Under the pieces are notes generated by a model. It saw only the letters and a list, made by a program, of their open reading frames with translations, was not told where the DNA came from and did not search any database. A stretch of 64,000 bases of DNA from NCBI RefSeq assembly GCF_035594125.1, contig NC_087157.1:5933501-5997500 (forward strand). The letters are read 5' to 3'. A program made the translations under genes and the position numbers. The DNA is from Scylla paramamosain. Lineage: Eukaryota > Arthropoda > Malacostraca > Decapoda > Portunidae. Shown here piece after piece: positions 37,858 to 50,200 of the stretch; position 1 is the stretch's first letter, and every line of letters begins with the position of its first letter.

Positions 37858-40306
37858 TGCTGATTTACTGCGAGTCCTCGGCGCCGCAGGCTTTCCTCAG
37901 ACTTAATGGTGGTAAAGGACCCGAAGGTGGCGTTCCAGTAATGTTTTCCACTACACCATTTTTTTTTTTTAGATTTCTTCTAAACACGCTTTAATAGTGT
38001 TAAAATAATGATTTGAATTAAGATTTATATATATTTATGTTTAGAATGGACATTTTTGATTTTCAGGACTAATTGCTGTATTTAATTGAAACAAATATTT
38101 TATTGCATATTTCTTCTTTCAGATCATTTTCGCAAAAAAAGTAATTGAAAAACATTTTAAATAAAATATTACTAATTATTTGGTTACTAAAACATAACAT
38201 AAACTATATTTGATTTTATTATTTATATTACATTTCAGCAATTGCTCTCACAAACCCCCCAATGTTCCAGCTATTTTCTCTCTGTCATTTGACAGGTGGT
38301 GTTTTAAAACATATCAATAAAAAAATCAAAATATTAAGAAATGAACTAAAAAGTATCTAGATAAGCCTAAAAAATTAACCAACAGGATAATTAGAGACCC
38401 GTAAAATAGCAAAACAGGCAAGGGATCTTTTTTTCATACCACCATCAATGTACAGCAAAGAGTTCGAAGACACGAGAAATGGCCGACGCCGACTTCCAAT
38501 TATGAGTTAACTGGCCCTTTGCAAGTCTTATGGTGCGTCTCCCAGATCAACTGCAGTATTAGCGCCTCCTTCATCTTAAAGGGCAGGATCGGCTTCCCCG
38601 GGTGGGTGGTTAAAGGCGCCTGCTCCCTGCTGGCTGCGCCTGTGAGCTGTCTGCTGGATTGATTTGTTTTGTTGGTTTGTGGATGCAGGTTTTACCTCCG
38701 ACCCTCCCTCCCGCAGCAGGTAAAGCAGAGTAATGCATGGCAAACGTGGAGATAAACACTAATGAGCTTTCTGGTTACGTTATTTAATTCATAATATAAA
38801 TAAATGGTAAAGATGAACTTGGTAATCTGTAGTTTTATTCTTGTATTTTTTTTTTACTTGTTTCGTTATTTTACCGCTCGCTAAGTGTTGCATGGAATAT
38901 GTGAATATATAGCAGTAAGTGAGAGACGTATCCAACATCTTTTCCAACTTGTTCGCTACCCGCAACGCTGGAGGTGAGGGCGAGGCAGGGTCAGGGCGAG
39001 GATGAGGGAGGGTCAAGGTGAGGTAGGCTTTAGGGTGAAGGTGGGAGCCTTTGGTGTGAGGGAGGGTACAGGTGAGCTGTGAGGGTGACGGGGGCGGCTA
39101 GGGAGCGATCGGGGTGAGGGAGTGTGCGAGTTTTGACATTCGGTTTCCCTGCGGCGTTGCCCTGCGGAGGGAAGCCACCACCGGGCAAACTTGGCACCCC
39201 TCAGACCTTCATTGTGCAGGGAATGATACGCAAGGGTAGTCCGCAGTCTGGCGAGCCTTTTCCCTTCGATAGCAGTGTTTGCTCAGTCCCTGCCTTTGTT
39301 ACCTTAACTGCAGTGCGTAGTAAACTTAATACATTTTTGTTTGTTGACTTTTCTTGTTTTATACTTTATTTCGTGATTCCCTCTTTCCTCGCATGAGTGT
39401 GGGCTGTGGTGATAGAGGTGTAACTCCCATCTCTTACCCAAACACATTTTATGGTTGCACAAGAATGCTTAGAATATAGATGGGTACTTTGTTCTCTGTA
39501 GAAAGTTATATGGAAATTTGGGTACAGGCTGTCATGGGTTATTGTGTAGCATAATGTATGGGTGTGTCCTGCTTTAATGCTTGTATTCTTTGCCACAGTA
39601 AACTGTTGTGTCCTTTGTTGTTGTGGCTGCTTAGGTGTGCTTTTTTTTTTTTCATGACAGGTTTCACTTACACCCTTTTAAACCCTCTATGTTAAGAGTA
39701 TTGATATTAATGTATTGCACAAGGATCAGTTATCTTTATTAACATGGTAATGATGATAACCATTTTATTAGTAATGATTTAAATTAGGATCAGCTATTTA
39801 AGCTCCACTTTGGGTGGTTTGGATTAGGTTAATGTGTGTGCAACAGATTAGATAATAAACACACCACACTTCCCCTCTCATGAGGTAGGAGGAATTAATA
39901 ACTTGAAAGAATGCAGCACAACACAATAGTTTTCATGTAACATTCATACTAGATTGCCAGTCATTACTGACTGATGTAATGGAATCTGGACACACTTTTT
40001 TTTACTGGAAGGAGTCCAGGCCATTATGTGGGTGTATAGTCTACCATTTCTTCTCAGATAATAGCTTTGCCCCTCCATGGACATAATACCCAGTCATACT
40101 AATTGCCTATTTTTTTTTCATTATTATTAGTATTTTTTGTATGATAGTAGGAAGTACTTGAAAACAAAATCTAACCTAATATCCTAACTGAGAAACCAAA
40201 TCCCTTAATGGGACTGGATGCCTTCCTTCCGTCTCTTGTCCATGTGAGTCAAACTGCAATACCTGATTCCAGACTCACTTTGAATTGTACTAAACTGCAA
40301 TAATGC

Positions 40307-40344
<38 letters not shown>

Positions 40345-40588
40345 TATGAAGATTCTTTATACTTGGTGACTAAAACCAAGAACTGCTGATAGTTACATCC
40401 AGTTTGGGTCAGTTTTCTTTTTATATTCTTTGTTGTATCTGTTTTGTATTAAAATCTCTTATCCCTAGGAAACTGTCATTAGCATTGTATTTGTCTTCTC
40501 AAACATTTAAAAAAGTGTATGTGTTCATTGACATACATATGTTTGCTACATATTTCTGTATGTAATGACATTGTTCTTGATTTACTAG
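37858..40588. other. Divergent promoter region between RPS13 and PHRF1
   Basis: No coding exon supported. The 38500-39260 part is relatively GC- and CpG-rich and could hold the PHRF1 promoter and a 5' UTR exon; a good donor, CAG then GTAAAG, lies at 38720. The RPS13 start is preceded on the minus strand by TCCTTTACC near 37909-37917, a possible pyrimidine-rich transcription start. A T run is at about 40311-40340. An open stretch at 39124-39396 shows no recognisable protein. Confidence 0.45.
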
Positions 40589-40597
40589 CTGTCTGAG

Positions 40598-41184
40598 ATG
40601 CACAAGGAGGAGAGCAACAAGGAAGTCACAGATATAGGAGGCGAAGATTCTGATGAAGAGGATGAAGTGAACAGGCGAGCTGTGAAGCGGAAACGAGCCG
40701 TGGAGTCTGATTCAGAGGACGACTCTGACTCTGATGATGCTTCAGACGAGGATGAGGATGAGGAGGGCGAGGAGGAAGAGGATGATGATGATGAGGAAGT
40801 CAAGGAAGAAGATGAGATAAGTGATAATGAAGAAGATGTAAGTGACAATGAAGATGAGGAGTGTGAGACTGATGAAGATGGAGAGGAGAGTGAAGAAGGT
40901 AATTTTTTATCTGAATGTATATCTTTATTTTAATATTCTTGTGTGTATATTTGTGTACATCTGTGTGAATTTTCAATGATTTTGTCATACAAGAAGAGTT
41001 TGGTTTGATTCCTTTATCACCAACTAGATGCTTTTTGTGAGATAATCTGAAGGTTTATATCATCATTATCATCATTCATCTATTACTAATGAATTTTTTA
41101 CTTCCTGGAGAAGATTAGACATTTTTCAACATATGAGGACTAGCTTAAGTTAGCTAAAAATAACAAATCATGGGAAAATGTCAC

Positions 41185-41269
<85 letters not shown>

Positions 41270-44200
41270 CGACCGACCGACCTTCCATGTACCTTTTAAA
41301 TTGTGCTATAAACCTTTCTTTGCTGTTTTGTTAGCTAGAATCTCCCTTGATATACCTGATGTATTTTATTATCATGGTTCAAGAAATTATATATAAAATT
41401 TTAAATAATTTCACCTTTAAATTTTGTATTGCTTATGTTTTATGGTCTATTTTGCTACATTTTACCATTATCTTTCCTATAGTTCTTGTACTCATCACTT
41501 TGACTAAACTATATGGGTAATAACAAGTCAGTGGTCTTTTTAGTCTTATGCCTCATCCTCACTCATGCCCACCCAAGCAGTAATGAATCAAGACAATTTT
41601 ATCTCATTTCACTCTAAGTAGAGAGAAAAAATAAATAGATAAATATTATTTTCAGTAACAGACAGCGAAGAATATGACTCTGATGATGAAGATGAAACAG
41701 CAACCACCTCTTGTACAACTGCCAAGCCTGAACCCACAAGTGCTGCAGCAGGGAGTGACTCTGAGGGTAGTGAAGGAGGAGGAACTACTGGGGAACCATG
41801 TGCCATTTGTCTTGGTCGCATGAAGGACAATATAGGATCACCAGAGGGCTGTGATCACTCCTTCTGTCTGGACTGCATTTTAGAGTGGGCAAAGGTAGGT
41901 AGGAGATTTTTTTTTGTATTTATCAAGCTTTTTAGTTTGATATAATATTAATGTGAGTTTGTGTCATCCATCTTAGTTTATGAAAATGTATTCTTTCATC
42001 CTGCTATTTCAGACAAACAATAGCTGTCCCCAAGATAGAATACCGTTTTTCTTGGTGTTTGTTCGGCGGTACATAGGTGGTCGCATCATTCGGCGTGTGT
42101 CTGTGGAGGAAGTGAAGCCAGCTGACATCCCACCTGAGGAAGAGGAAGACCCCACCTTCTGTGAGGTATAAATGGACAAGGAAAGAAATATTTGCATCAT
42201 ATATAAATATTCAAAGCTATTGGTTATATCATACATCATGTAGAGTATATATCATCTTTTTATTGATGTGTGTATGGCAAAATGGGGTCTGCACACATAT
42301 CTTCAAAGACGTTCAGGAAACAAAGCTTAATGTTGCAAACTAAGAGTCTCAGCATGACAACTGCTATCATATGCACCACTGATGTCGTATCAGTCAAAGG
42401 AAAAAAATGTAGCATGTGTGAAAAGTAATTGGAACTCAGGTACATTACCATTATTCTCAAAAAAAAATTTTTTTTACTTATTTTCTTTCTTCTTTCCTAA
42501 TCTGGCTTTTCAATGGTGTTATAATTTCTTCAACTTTAAATTACTTTATGGGCACAAGAACTGATGACTACAACTGGTAGGTGTGTGGTCGCTGTGACCG
42601 GGAGGACCGGCTGCTGTTGTGTGATGGCTGTGATCAGGGTTACCACCTGGAGTGCCTTGACCCTCCCTTGGCCCGGGTGCCCATCGAGGAATGGTTCTGT
42701 TCTGACTGCCAGGCTGTGAATTCGTCCTCAGCGGCTGCAGAGGTCTGTTTTAGTTTACATTATCCAATTGAGCAGTTTTAAGTTTCAAAATTGGACCTTA
42801 TATGGCCAGCTGTCTCTTTCATCTCTTCCTATATGTTGTTATTATTAAGTTACTCTAAATTGGCAGATATTGTGACCACTTGCTCCTTGAGCAAAAAACA
42901 AGTCTCGGTGGTGCAATGAAAGCTGGATGGGTTTGTTGATGAAATGACTATAATCAGTGGATTGCAAATGTTTCCAAGGAATGTTTCCAATAGAAAACGG
43001 TGCTTCATATTTTTATTGAAGCTGACATTAATACTGAAGTTTGAAGAATATAACTGGGAGTTGTGGTATGGCATATTGTTGTCTTGATCACAGGAATGGT
43101 ATGCCATTGCATAATATGGTATGTCATTGTATAATATGATATGCTTGAGATTGTGGTAAGTACATTTATGTTGTGCAGTGCTTTGTGATTAATGTAGGTA
43201 GGATTATATATGATGGTCCTAATTTACTAATTTTTACTTTATATACTAATTAATATCCTAAATGAGACCAGCCAAAAGAAGGAAAATGTCATTGCTGAAA
43301 GTTTTTTACTTGTTTTTGTTGTTCATGTAATATATATTATATATTTTATCTTAATTTTTGAATCATCAAGATTCATTTAAGAAAACAGGAATATACCTCA
43401 AAAATATTAGTTACCTTAATTCAAGTTAAATATGACTGGTGCTTAAATGTCTTGGAGTGCTGGAGTGGAATTGTTACTAAGTGCTCTGTATGGCCTGGAA
43501 TATTTGGGTTGGTGTGGAAGGACCTTGAATGTTTTCAGGCTGGCATTGAAGAAGGAGAGTTGATAGACCTTATTGAGGATGGTGCTCCTAGTTCCTCGCT
43601 TCCACACTTACGTCCCAATCGTGCTATTGAGAGGCCTAGGTTATTACCCCGTACCCGGGCTTCTGAGAGGGTCCGTGCACGCATCACTCGGTCACGGCAG
43701 CAGAGAGCAGCAAACATGCAAAATGAAAGAGAACAGGAGGCATTAGTGGAAGCCATAGCTGTAAGTATTGTGTGGCATGATGGATAATGTATTCCTGTTA
43801 CATAACAATCCTCAGTTACAGGATACAAGTCAGCTTTCAAGATGCTTATACTGTGATTTTTGACAGTTTTCTGAATTTTTGGGGACTGGTACCTTAGTGG
43901 GCTTTTTTTTCTGTTTCTTTCAATTTTGTTGCCCATGGCCAGTGCCCTTCCTACATTAAAAAGAAAAAAAGAAAAACGTGTCAAAAAAAAAGGTGTTATG
44001 CCCTGCTTCTATGGTAGGTGACCATTTCCTATACACCTTCCATCACATTACTTACTTGTAATGCCATATTACTGAACAGCTCCCCTTTCAAATAAATCAG
44101 TTTTTGAACAAAATTATTGTGTTGGTTGTGGTACCATAATTCACTTCTAGAGCAAAGTTACTTGATTTCAGATATTAAAAGACATAGCAAAAGCTGCTGT

Positions 44201-47200
44201 TTATTACTAATTCATAGTTTCTACAAATGTTTACTTTTCTTTTATATATTTGAAGGAGAGACGCTGAGTATAAGACAGTAATTCAATCTTTGAAAATCTT
44301 TGAATCCTGTTGAAAAGCCTCTATATAAATAAATAGTTTTTGGTGCTCAGGAGTTATCTCGAGCCACCTGTGGCTCTCTCAGTGACCCCCAATGCCATCA
44401 TTACTGCACAGTTGCATTTTTCCAGTAGCTTTTCCCAGTAGCAAGATGTCTTTAGTGTTATGATTACCTTCATTTTGGCTGTAAGTGGGTTGCTCCTCTC
44501 AGTGACCTTCTGTAAGGCTTCATTAGATCAGTGACAAAGAAGTCTTAACAGTATCTTTTGATGAGTTTTGTGGCACTAAGTTCTTTCAATACATCCTTTC
44601 TGGACAAATAATTTGTGAGCTGGAGATGTTGTGAAGCAACCATCTAGGCTTTGGGATCTATCATGAGCTGCTAAGACAGTGTAAACTGGTGTCCATGAAT
44701 GGATTAATCCATTTTATATTGATTCCTGTGGGAAAAATAGTTTGTTTTTTTAACATTTTGTATTTCGAAAAGCATTCAGGAATGAATTAAGTTCAAGAAC
44801 CGAAGTTCCACTGTACTAGTAAAAAAAAATATGAGATGTGAGTCTGCATATAATATATGCATGGAAAGGAATATCAAGATTTCTTTTAGGTTTTAGGATT
44901 TTAATTTTCTTAATGTTTTCTAGGCTGCTGAGGAGCTTGAGGTTTTGGGCCAAGAGAGGAAAGTGCAAACTAGCAGTGCCACCAGCACCACAACAACAGT
45001 CACAACTACAACAAGGACACGCAGAGGCACAAAGGCACCCAGGAGGAAAAAGAGAAAAGTAGTTAGAAAGAAAAAGAGAAAAGTCACAAAGAAAAGAAAG
45101 ACAACTACAAAGAAGGCGACCTCAACAACAAAAACCCGCAGAAAAGGCCTGAAGGTCCAACGTAAGAAGAAGAAAATAGTGCGTCGGAAGAGAAAAACAA
45201 AGAAAAAGAAAAAGAAGGTATGAGTTTCAAAACTCTCACAAAGTGCATTCAACCATTTTAAAGCTAATGTCGTCATCATCATCATCATCATTGTGATCGT
45301 CATTAATGTGAGTTTGGTTATTTCATGCCAGCTTACCTAGCGGTTTCCAGAGATATTTACAGTTTGTTTACTAAGCTCTCTAGTTCCTTGTATCCACCGT
45401 GAACTTAATAATTTTGTTGGTCTGCTCCTCATTATTAATTTGAAATATTAATTACATTTTGCTAGACTATTTAAGATTTTCTTTTTGTGTCTTCAAAACT
45501 TTGCATAGATATCTTTACTGATGAATTCAATTTCATGGAAAAAGTTTTTCCTTAACATTTATGAAATTTAACTCTCTCTAAATCATATACTGTAATATCA
45601 AATGATTACTTTTCAGGTCACAAAGAAGATTAAGGCATTACCACCTGCCACAACACCTAAAGGAAGAATAGCTGAGGCACTGGGAATTCGACCCTCCAAG
45701 CCATGGGAGATGGTGCCAATCATGCAGCCTGCTATCAAGTCACAGCCTCTTGGGTCTCTTAGAGCCAGTGCAGCCCTACCTCAACTCTCTCTTCTGGGAC
45801 TTAATGCAGATGTGGATGTGACTTCTGAGTAAGTTTTGGCATCATCATCATCATCATCATCATTATCATCTTTCTTTTATGATGTCAGGATATAGTCGCA
45901 TTATTCTTCTAACTGGGCTGCAGAGTGTGTGGTGTGATCATCCTCCCTACTAGAGGAGTGTAAATGTGTTGATTTCACAGAACAAAATTTAATTTCAATC
46001 CTTAACTCCTAAAGGACTGGTGGTGGTGGTGATTTTTGTCGTGCTAGAACTTGTCCTCTAGTACTAAATGTTGAAAATAGCCTGTATTCACTCACCTTTA
46101 AGTCAGCTAGCAATGGAAAAAACAAATGAAATAGACTTTGTATTTAACGTCAGATTTTCCTCTTTCTAATTATGCCATCCAGGTGTTTTTACATGGAGTG
46201 GTTATGGAGAGACAATGAGTTGAAGGGAGGAGATGGAGGGAGTCACTTGCCTGTCATGTGTCTGTTTTGCCAGACTGGATACAGCTAGTGTCAAATGAAA
46301 ATGGGTGCCCTGAACTCTCTTCACACATTAAACAGTCTGTCAAGTTCCTGTCCTAATGCGCTCTCACAAGATGTGTAGCAAGTGATTGAGTGTGAGGTGG
46401 TAATACACATAGTATTGAGGTGCAAATGCAGGAGGGAGCGAGCAGGGAATCGAACTTGTCAGAATCACTCACTGCATTTGGACGTGGTGAGAATGGGTCA
46501 GAGACTGAGAGATGAGCTTAATTATAGTGGAACTAGACTAACTTGGTACTTAGGGCGTTGGCTGTCCCTGTCCCACACTGGTGTCATGTTCACAGTCAAC
46601 AGGCATATGAACACCTCTCTCTCTTGCTCATATTGCCATCCTTTGCCTTAATTATTCCAAAATTATAAGTTGTTATATATGACTTCATGTTTTCTTTTGA
46701 ATGGCTTTCAATTTGATGATGGAACAATGACACTACATCTTTTGATACACTTGGCAATGTGTACGAGCCTTGCGGCACTGCCACCCCAGTGTCCTTGACA
46801 TGTGAATACCCGAGGCCATGCCTTGCTGACCTTTGGCAGGTCGGGTCACTCCAGGGTTGAGGTGGCAACAGTGCGGAGAGGTACAACCAACACCCTGGGT
46901 ACCAAGTCAGTCTGGTTCTGCTATAGTTCATAGGCAGTATTACTAATGACTGAATTACAAAAATTGACAAATAGTTGTTAAATTAAAAGTAAAAATCACA
47001 AAGCAGCTATAACTGCTTCCAGTCTTCACCTAGTATAGGTGCCTCTGGTTCTTTAGGGGTTAATATTTGTGTTTGTCCATATTTAGAAATTTTCTTGTAA
47101 ATTTATTTTATAAATGTACCAAATGATTAAAATGTTTATTTCCTATAAATGGAATAATTAATATGATCTTATAATTCTTTATGAATTTAACTTCTTTTTT

Positions 47201-50200
47201 TTATTCTCAGGCCTGATGAGTATGGAGATGCTATCTTAGCAGCTGGAGTAGCAAGACGCCGGGTCATGGACAGTCGTGATATTGCACGACGTAAGGCCCT
47301 TTCAGTAAGGGCAGTCATGTCTCACTCCTCCATCAACCCCAGACTGACAAAACCCAGTGATGTACAGAACAATAACTTTAACACCCCAGGTGATCTGCTG
47401 ACCTCAATCATAGAGAGCCAGTCCCTTCTCCTTCAGCCAGCTTGTGGCAAATCTGGTGGCACCTTCAAAAAGTCTACTGGTTCTGCTGGCAGAGGGTCAG
47501 AAATGCTGAGGCTAAATGGGAGAATGAGGGTGAACACAAGAACAGCTGGCCCTGACTCCCCTGGCAGACAGCAGACAGGTGATGGCCAGTCTGCATCTCC
47601 TCCAAGGGAACAACAACAGTCAGGTGGTAGTGGTGGTGTTGATAGTGGTTCTCAAGGAGCGGACAGCAGGTTATCACAAGATAGTGATCCAACAGGAGCT
47701 AAAAGGTATGCTTCTTACTTGAGAGAAAATGGTGATGGAGGCTGGGAGGGAGGAGGACCCAATCATTTGCCCGGAAGCAGCTACAATGGTGGTGAGAAAA
47801 AGCCGAGAAAGCCTGATGATAAAAAGAAAAAGGAAGACGATGAAGAAATTGATATATATAGTGATATAGACCCTGAAGTACCTGAAAGGGATTATGATGA
47901 TGAGGAAGAGGAGGAAGATGATGAGGAGGATGAGGGCGGTGGTGACCGTAGTGTTATAGGGAACTACAAAGGTGGTGCTGCTGTGACAATGATGCCAGAA
48001 TCTAACAAAAAGGAGAATGAACCAGAGTCCAGTGGTGATGAGTTAGTGATTGATGACAGTGACAAACCCGAATGCCGTGATGTAGCGGCAGAAGCAGTGC
48101 CTCGAAGAGTAGTGGTGGAGGAGATGGAGGAAAACAATGTGGTGGGAAGCAGTAGTTTGCCAGGCCTCAATGACTTTGAGTTGGAGGCAGTCTCAGACAC
48201 TGATACTCCTGAGTTGGACAAATCTGCCAATAGTTCTATATCACTCTCAGACAGCAACACTGGTGACCACGAGGTGACCAGTAGCACTAATGATAATATC
48301 CATCTCAGCAAGCCGCCATGCCTAGTGAAGGAGATCTTTGGTGAAAGTGATGAGGAAAGGAGCCGTGACAGACCTGCCCAGCCCATGGTTGGCCTGGAGG
48401 GGCTGGAGACAGAGACCATATCTGACAATGAGGAAATTAGCTTTGATGACAATGATGACAACATAGAGGAGGGTGAGATTCCTAGTGAGACACCAAGACA
48501 ACCCACACCCCCAGCCAGCCGGCCACGTGTCAACTTACAGATCCGGCGAGTTATTGAAGTATCTCCACCAAGAGACCAGGAGGGAGACTATGAAGAAGGT
48601 GAAATAGTGGATGAGAATGCCAAAAGAAAAGAGAAGAAGAAGGAGAAGAAAGAGAAGGTAAATAAAAAGGACAAAGAAACTAAGGAAGAAGAAAAGATAC
48701 CTGAGGATGTGGAGAAGGACAAAGAAAACACTATCCCTGAAATGGAAGTTCCAGAACCAGTGAAGGAGCCTATTGAAGCACCCCCTGTTGAGGTGCCTGA
48801 GAGACCCAAGACACCTCCACCGAAACAGAAGACCAAAACCAAGCAAAAGGAGAAGGAAAAAGAGAAGGATAAAGAAAAAGAGAAGGATGTCTCATTTAAA
48901 AAGGTCTCCAAGAATACCAAGGAGAGGAACTACCGGGATAATGACAAAGATGACAGAGACCGGAGAGGTAGCGGTAAAGGTGATAGAAGAAGCCGGGGCA
49001 GAGAACCACAGGACCCTCCAGGACGGGACAGAAATAGGGACCGCAGTCGGGGAGAGAGGAATAGTGAGAGGGGCCGAGAATCATCCAGTCGACGGAGAGG
49101 ACGAGAGAGGGAAAGGAAGAAGGAGCCCAAGAGGAAGGAGATGGAGAGGTACAATGTGAGGAAAATGATCACACAGAAGGAGGAGGAACGCAAGAAAAAG
49201 GATGAGTTTGGCCGGGACGTAGCACTCAGGTCTCGGTCCAGATCACGGTCAAGGAGAAGATCCAGGTCCAGGTCTAGGAGGAGATCACGGTCAAGGTCAC
49301 ACCACCGATCTGGGTCAAGAGCCAGAAAAAGTGGGGGAGGCGCTGGTAGTGGTGGCGGGGGTGGTCGAAGGAGCTACACTCGGTCAATATCTCGCTCTCA
49401 TAACAGAAAGAGAGCTCGGAGAAGGAGTTACTCCTCTTCTTCCTCCTCCTCCTATACCTCCTCTAGTTCTAGCTCATCCTCCAGTTCATCCTCCAGTTCT
49501 AGGTCGCGAGGAAGGAGCAGAGACAAGCGGCGGAGGAGGAGCCGTAGCAGATCCCGTACACCTGTCAAAAAGAAACCCGAGAAGAAGAAAGCTGCACTAC
49601 CTGCCAAGCCTCCTAAAGAGAAGCCTGTGAAGGAAAAGCCCAAGAAGGTGAATCCAGTTGCTGAGAAGAAGAAGGAGAGAAAAAAGGAGGATAAGAAGAA
49701 GGACAGGGAGGTAGAAAAGAGGGAGGAGACTAAACTAGAAAAGGAGAAGAAGAAAAAGAAGAAGGAGAAATCTCCCCTACAAAGTAAGGAAGTGTACCAG
49801 GCTGGGGGAAGCATCATGGTCAGTGTTAGCTTTAACCGTGCACCAGGAAAGGAGAACAAGGAAGCTAAAAAAAAGAGGGAGAGAAATGTCAAGCTTGAGG
49901 GTGAAGCAAGAAAGAGAGTGAGGAAGGAAATTACCAAGCCTCGTGGGGGAAGTCCATTTAGATCTTGGTCAAGGAGCCGGTCACCCTCCCCTAGTGGGAA
50001 ACGCACACCTCTCCAGGATGAGCCAATGTGGTCACCTGATCGGTTGGCTGAGACACGCAACAAAGAGAAGGCACCCAAGACACCGGAAGTCATAGATTTA
50101 GATGTGATCATGGTCACACCACCACCTCAGGAACCTATCCTCATCTCGGATTCTGAAGATGAAGGTATCACCCGGTTGCCTCCAGACCTAGGCACCACAC

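Noticed and set aside
39124..39396. Open frame of 90 codons in the RPS13-PHRF1 interval
   Set aside because: No recognisable protein, no splice link to PHRF1, and base composition fits a CpG-rich promoter region.
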